NCBI GenBank assembly: GCA_021800535.1
Contig: JAJYYV010000014.1
Span: forward strand, 1-43,446
From: a bacterium
GTDB lineage: Bacteria > Ratteibacteria > UBA8468 > B48-G9 > DTJG01
DNA: 43,446 nt
Reading direction: 5' to 3'
How positions within the stretch are numbered: the first letter of the stretch is position 1; each line of letters starts with the position of its first letter. Positions 43,337-43,446 of the stretch are shown here, piece after piece. Below the pieces are notes generated by a model. It saw only the letters and a list, made by a program, of their open reading frames with translations, was not told the origin of the DNA and ran no database searches. Made by a program: the position numbers and the translations under genes.

Positions 43337-43446
43337 ATGAAATATTTAAAAATACTAAGCAAACAAACAGATAAAAATGGAAGTTATGCAATTTTTAAAG
43401 ATAATAAAGTCTCTTTATTGGATAAAAACCCTATAACAAATAAAGC
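43337..43446 (+). CDS. Start of a gene running off the window, possibly FAH family
   Basis: An ATG at 43337 opens a frame that stays open for the remaining 36 codons. The N terminus (MKYLKILSK, then YAIFKDNKVSLLD) resembles the short beta domain that begins fumarylacetoacetate hydrolase-family proteins (typically MKYLRF...YG.LEGD.V..L). The match is stylistic and brief, so the call is weak. Confidence 0.4.
   Translation, partial: MKYLKILSKQTDKNGSYAIFKDNKVSLLDKNPITNK

Noticed and set aside
1-43446. CRISPR arrays, rRNA genes, complete IS elements or prophage genes
   Set aside because: Looked for on both strands; no regularly spaced repeats, transposase, integrase or phage-structural motifs were found.

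Overview
This is a gene-dense, very AT-rich (roughly 30% GC by eye) bacterial chromosome segment with the standard genetic code (TGA is used as a stop) and mostly core housekeeping genes. Two LpxL/HtrB-type acyltransferases, a Wzz-like protein and several lipoproteins indicate an outer membrane. Bacterial-type ileS, aspS with a GAD insertion, dnaX-ybaB-recR and the phoH-ybeY-dgkA-recO order rule out an archaeon. Together with the PIG-L deacetylase, the translin-family gene and the spermidine synthase fusion, this suggests an uncultivated diderm lineage (Omnitrophota/Ratteibacteria-like). That placement is inferred from gene style only and is low confidence.

Layout. 1-6.4 kb is an accessory carbohydrate/secreted-protein region: the tail of a probable glycoside hydrolase-like protein, a GH95 alpha-L-fucosidase-type enzyme, an alkaline-phosphatase-superfamily hydrolase and an exported beta-propeller repeat protein. 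6.4-10.8 kb, minus strand: dnaX-ybaB-recR, an LpxL-like acyltransferase, a PilZ protein and a small coiled-coil protein. 10.9-16.0 kb, minus strand: ileS, a YacP/Rae1-like NYN nuclease, a translin-family protein, tRNA-Ser(GGA), then a Wzz-like gene, with a partial duplication of the tRNA-Ser 3' end between the last two. 16.1-22.1 kb: a ferredoxin and a lipoprotein (+), opposed by thiL, an ABC transporter and a membrane-fused spermidine synthase (-). 22.1-26.2 kb (+): a CopA-type ATPase, citramalate synthase, a 90-bp foldback element and a beaten-up 3' remnant of a propeller gene. 26.2-30.2 kb (-): topA-hisA and a PIG-L deacetylase. 30.3-33.4 kb (+): argH-lysA-pyrE, the last running into an oppositely oriented tRNA-Thr(CGU). 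33.5-36.5 kb (-): a second LpxL-like protein and a PAS-GGDEF-EAL-CZB protein. 36.6 kb to the end (+): hisS-aspS-LysM lipoprotein-phoH-ybeY-dgkA/PAP2-recO and the first codons of another gene.

How parts work together. Cyclic-di-GMP signalling is represented by a probable cyclase with a degenerate phosphodiesterase domain and by a PilZ effector. Envelope construction is represented by the two acyltransferases, the Wzz-like protein, the Dgk-PAP2 fusion and the LysM lipoprotein. The most unusual assembly is ileS-NYN nuclease-translin-tRNA-Ser. There the translin-family protein keeps acidic residues at all four positions used by the catalytic TRAX subunit, and it overlaps the nuclease gene, so a bacterial RNA-processing module is a reasonable hypothesis.

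No CRISPR array, full insertion sequence, rRNA, prophage or known riboswitch was seen. No stretch longer than 300 bases lacks a gene.
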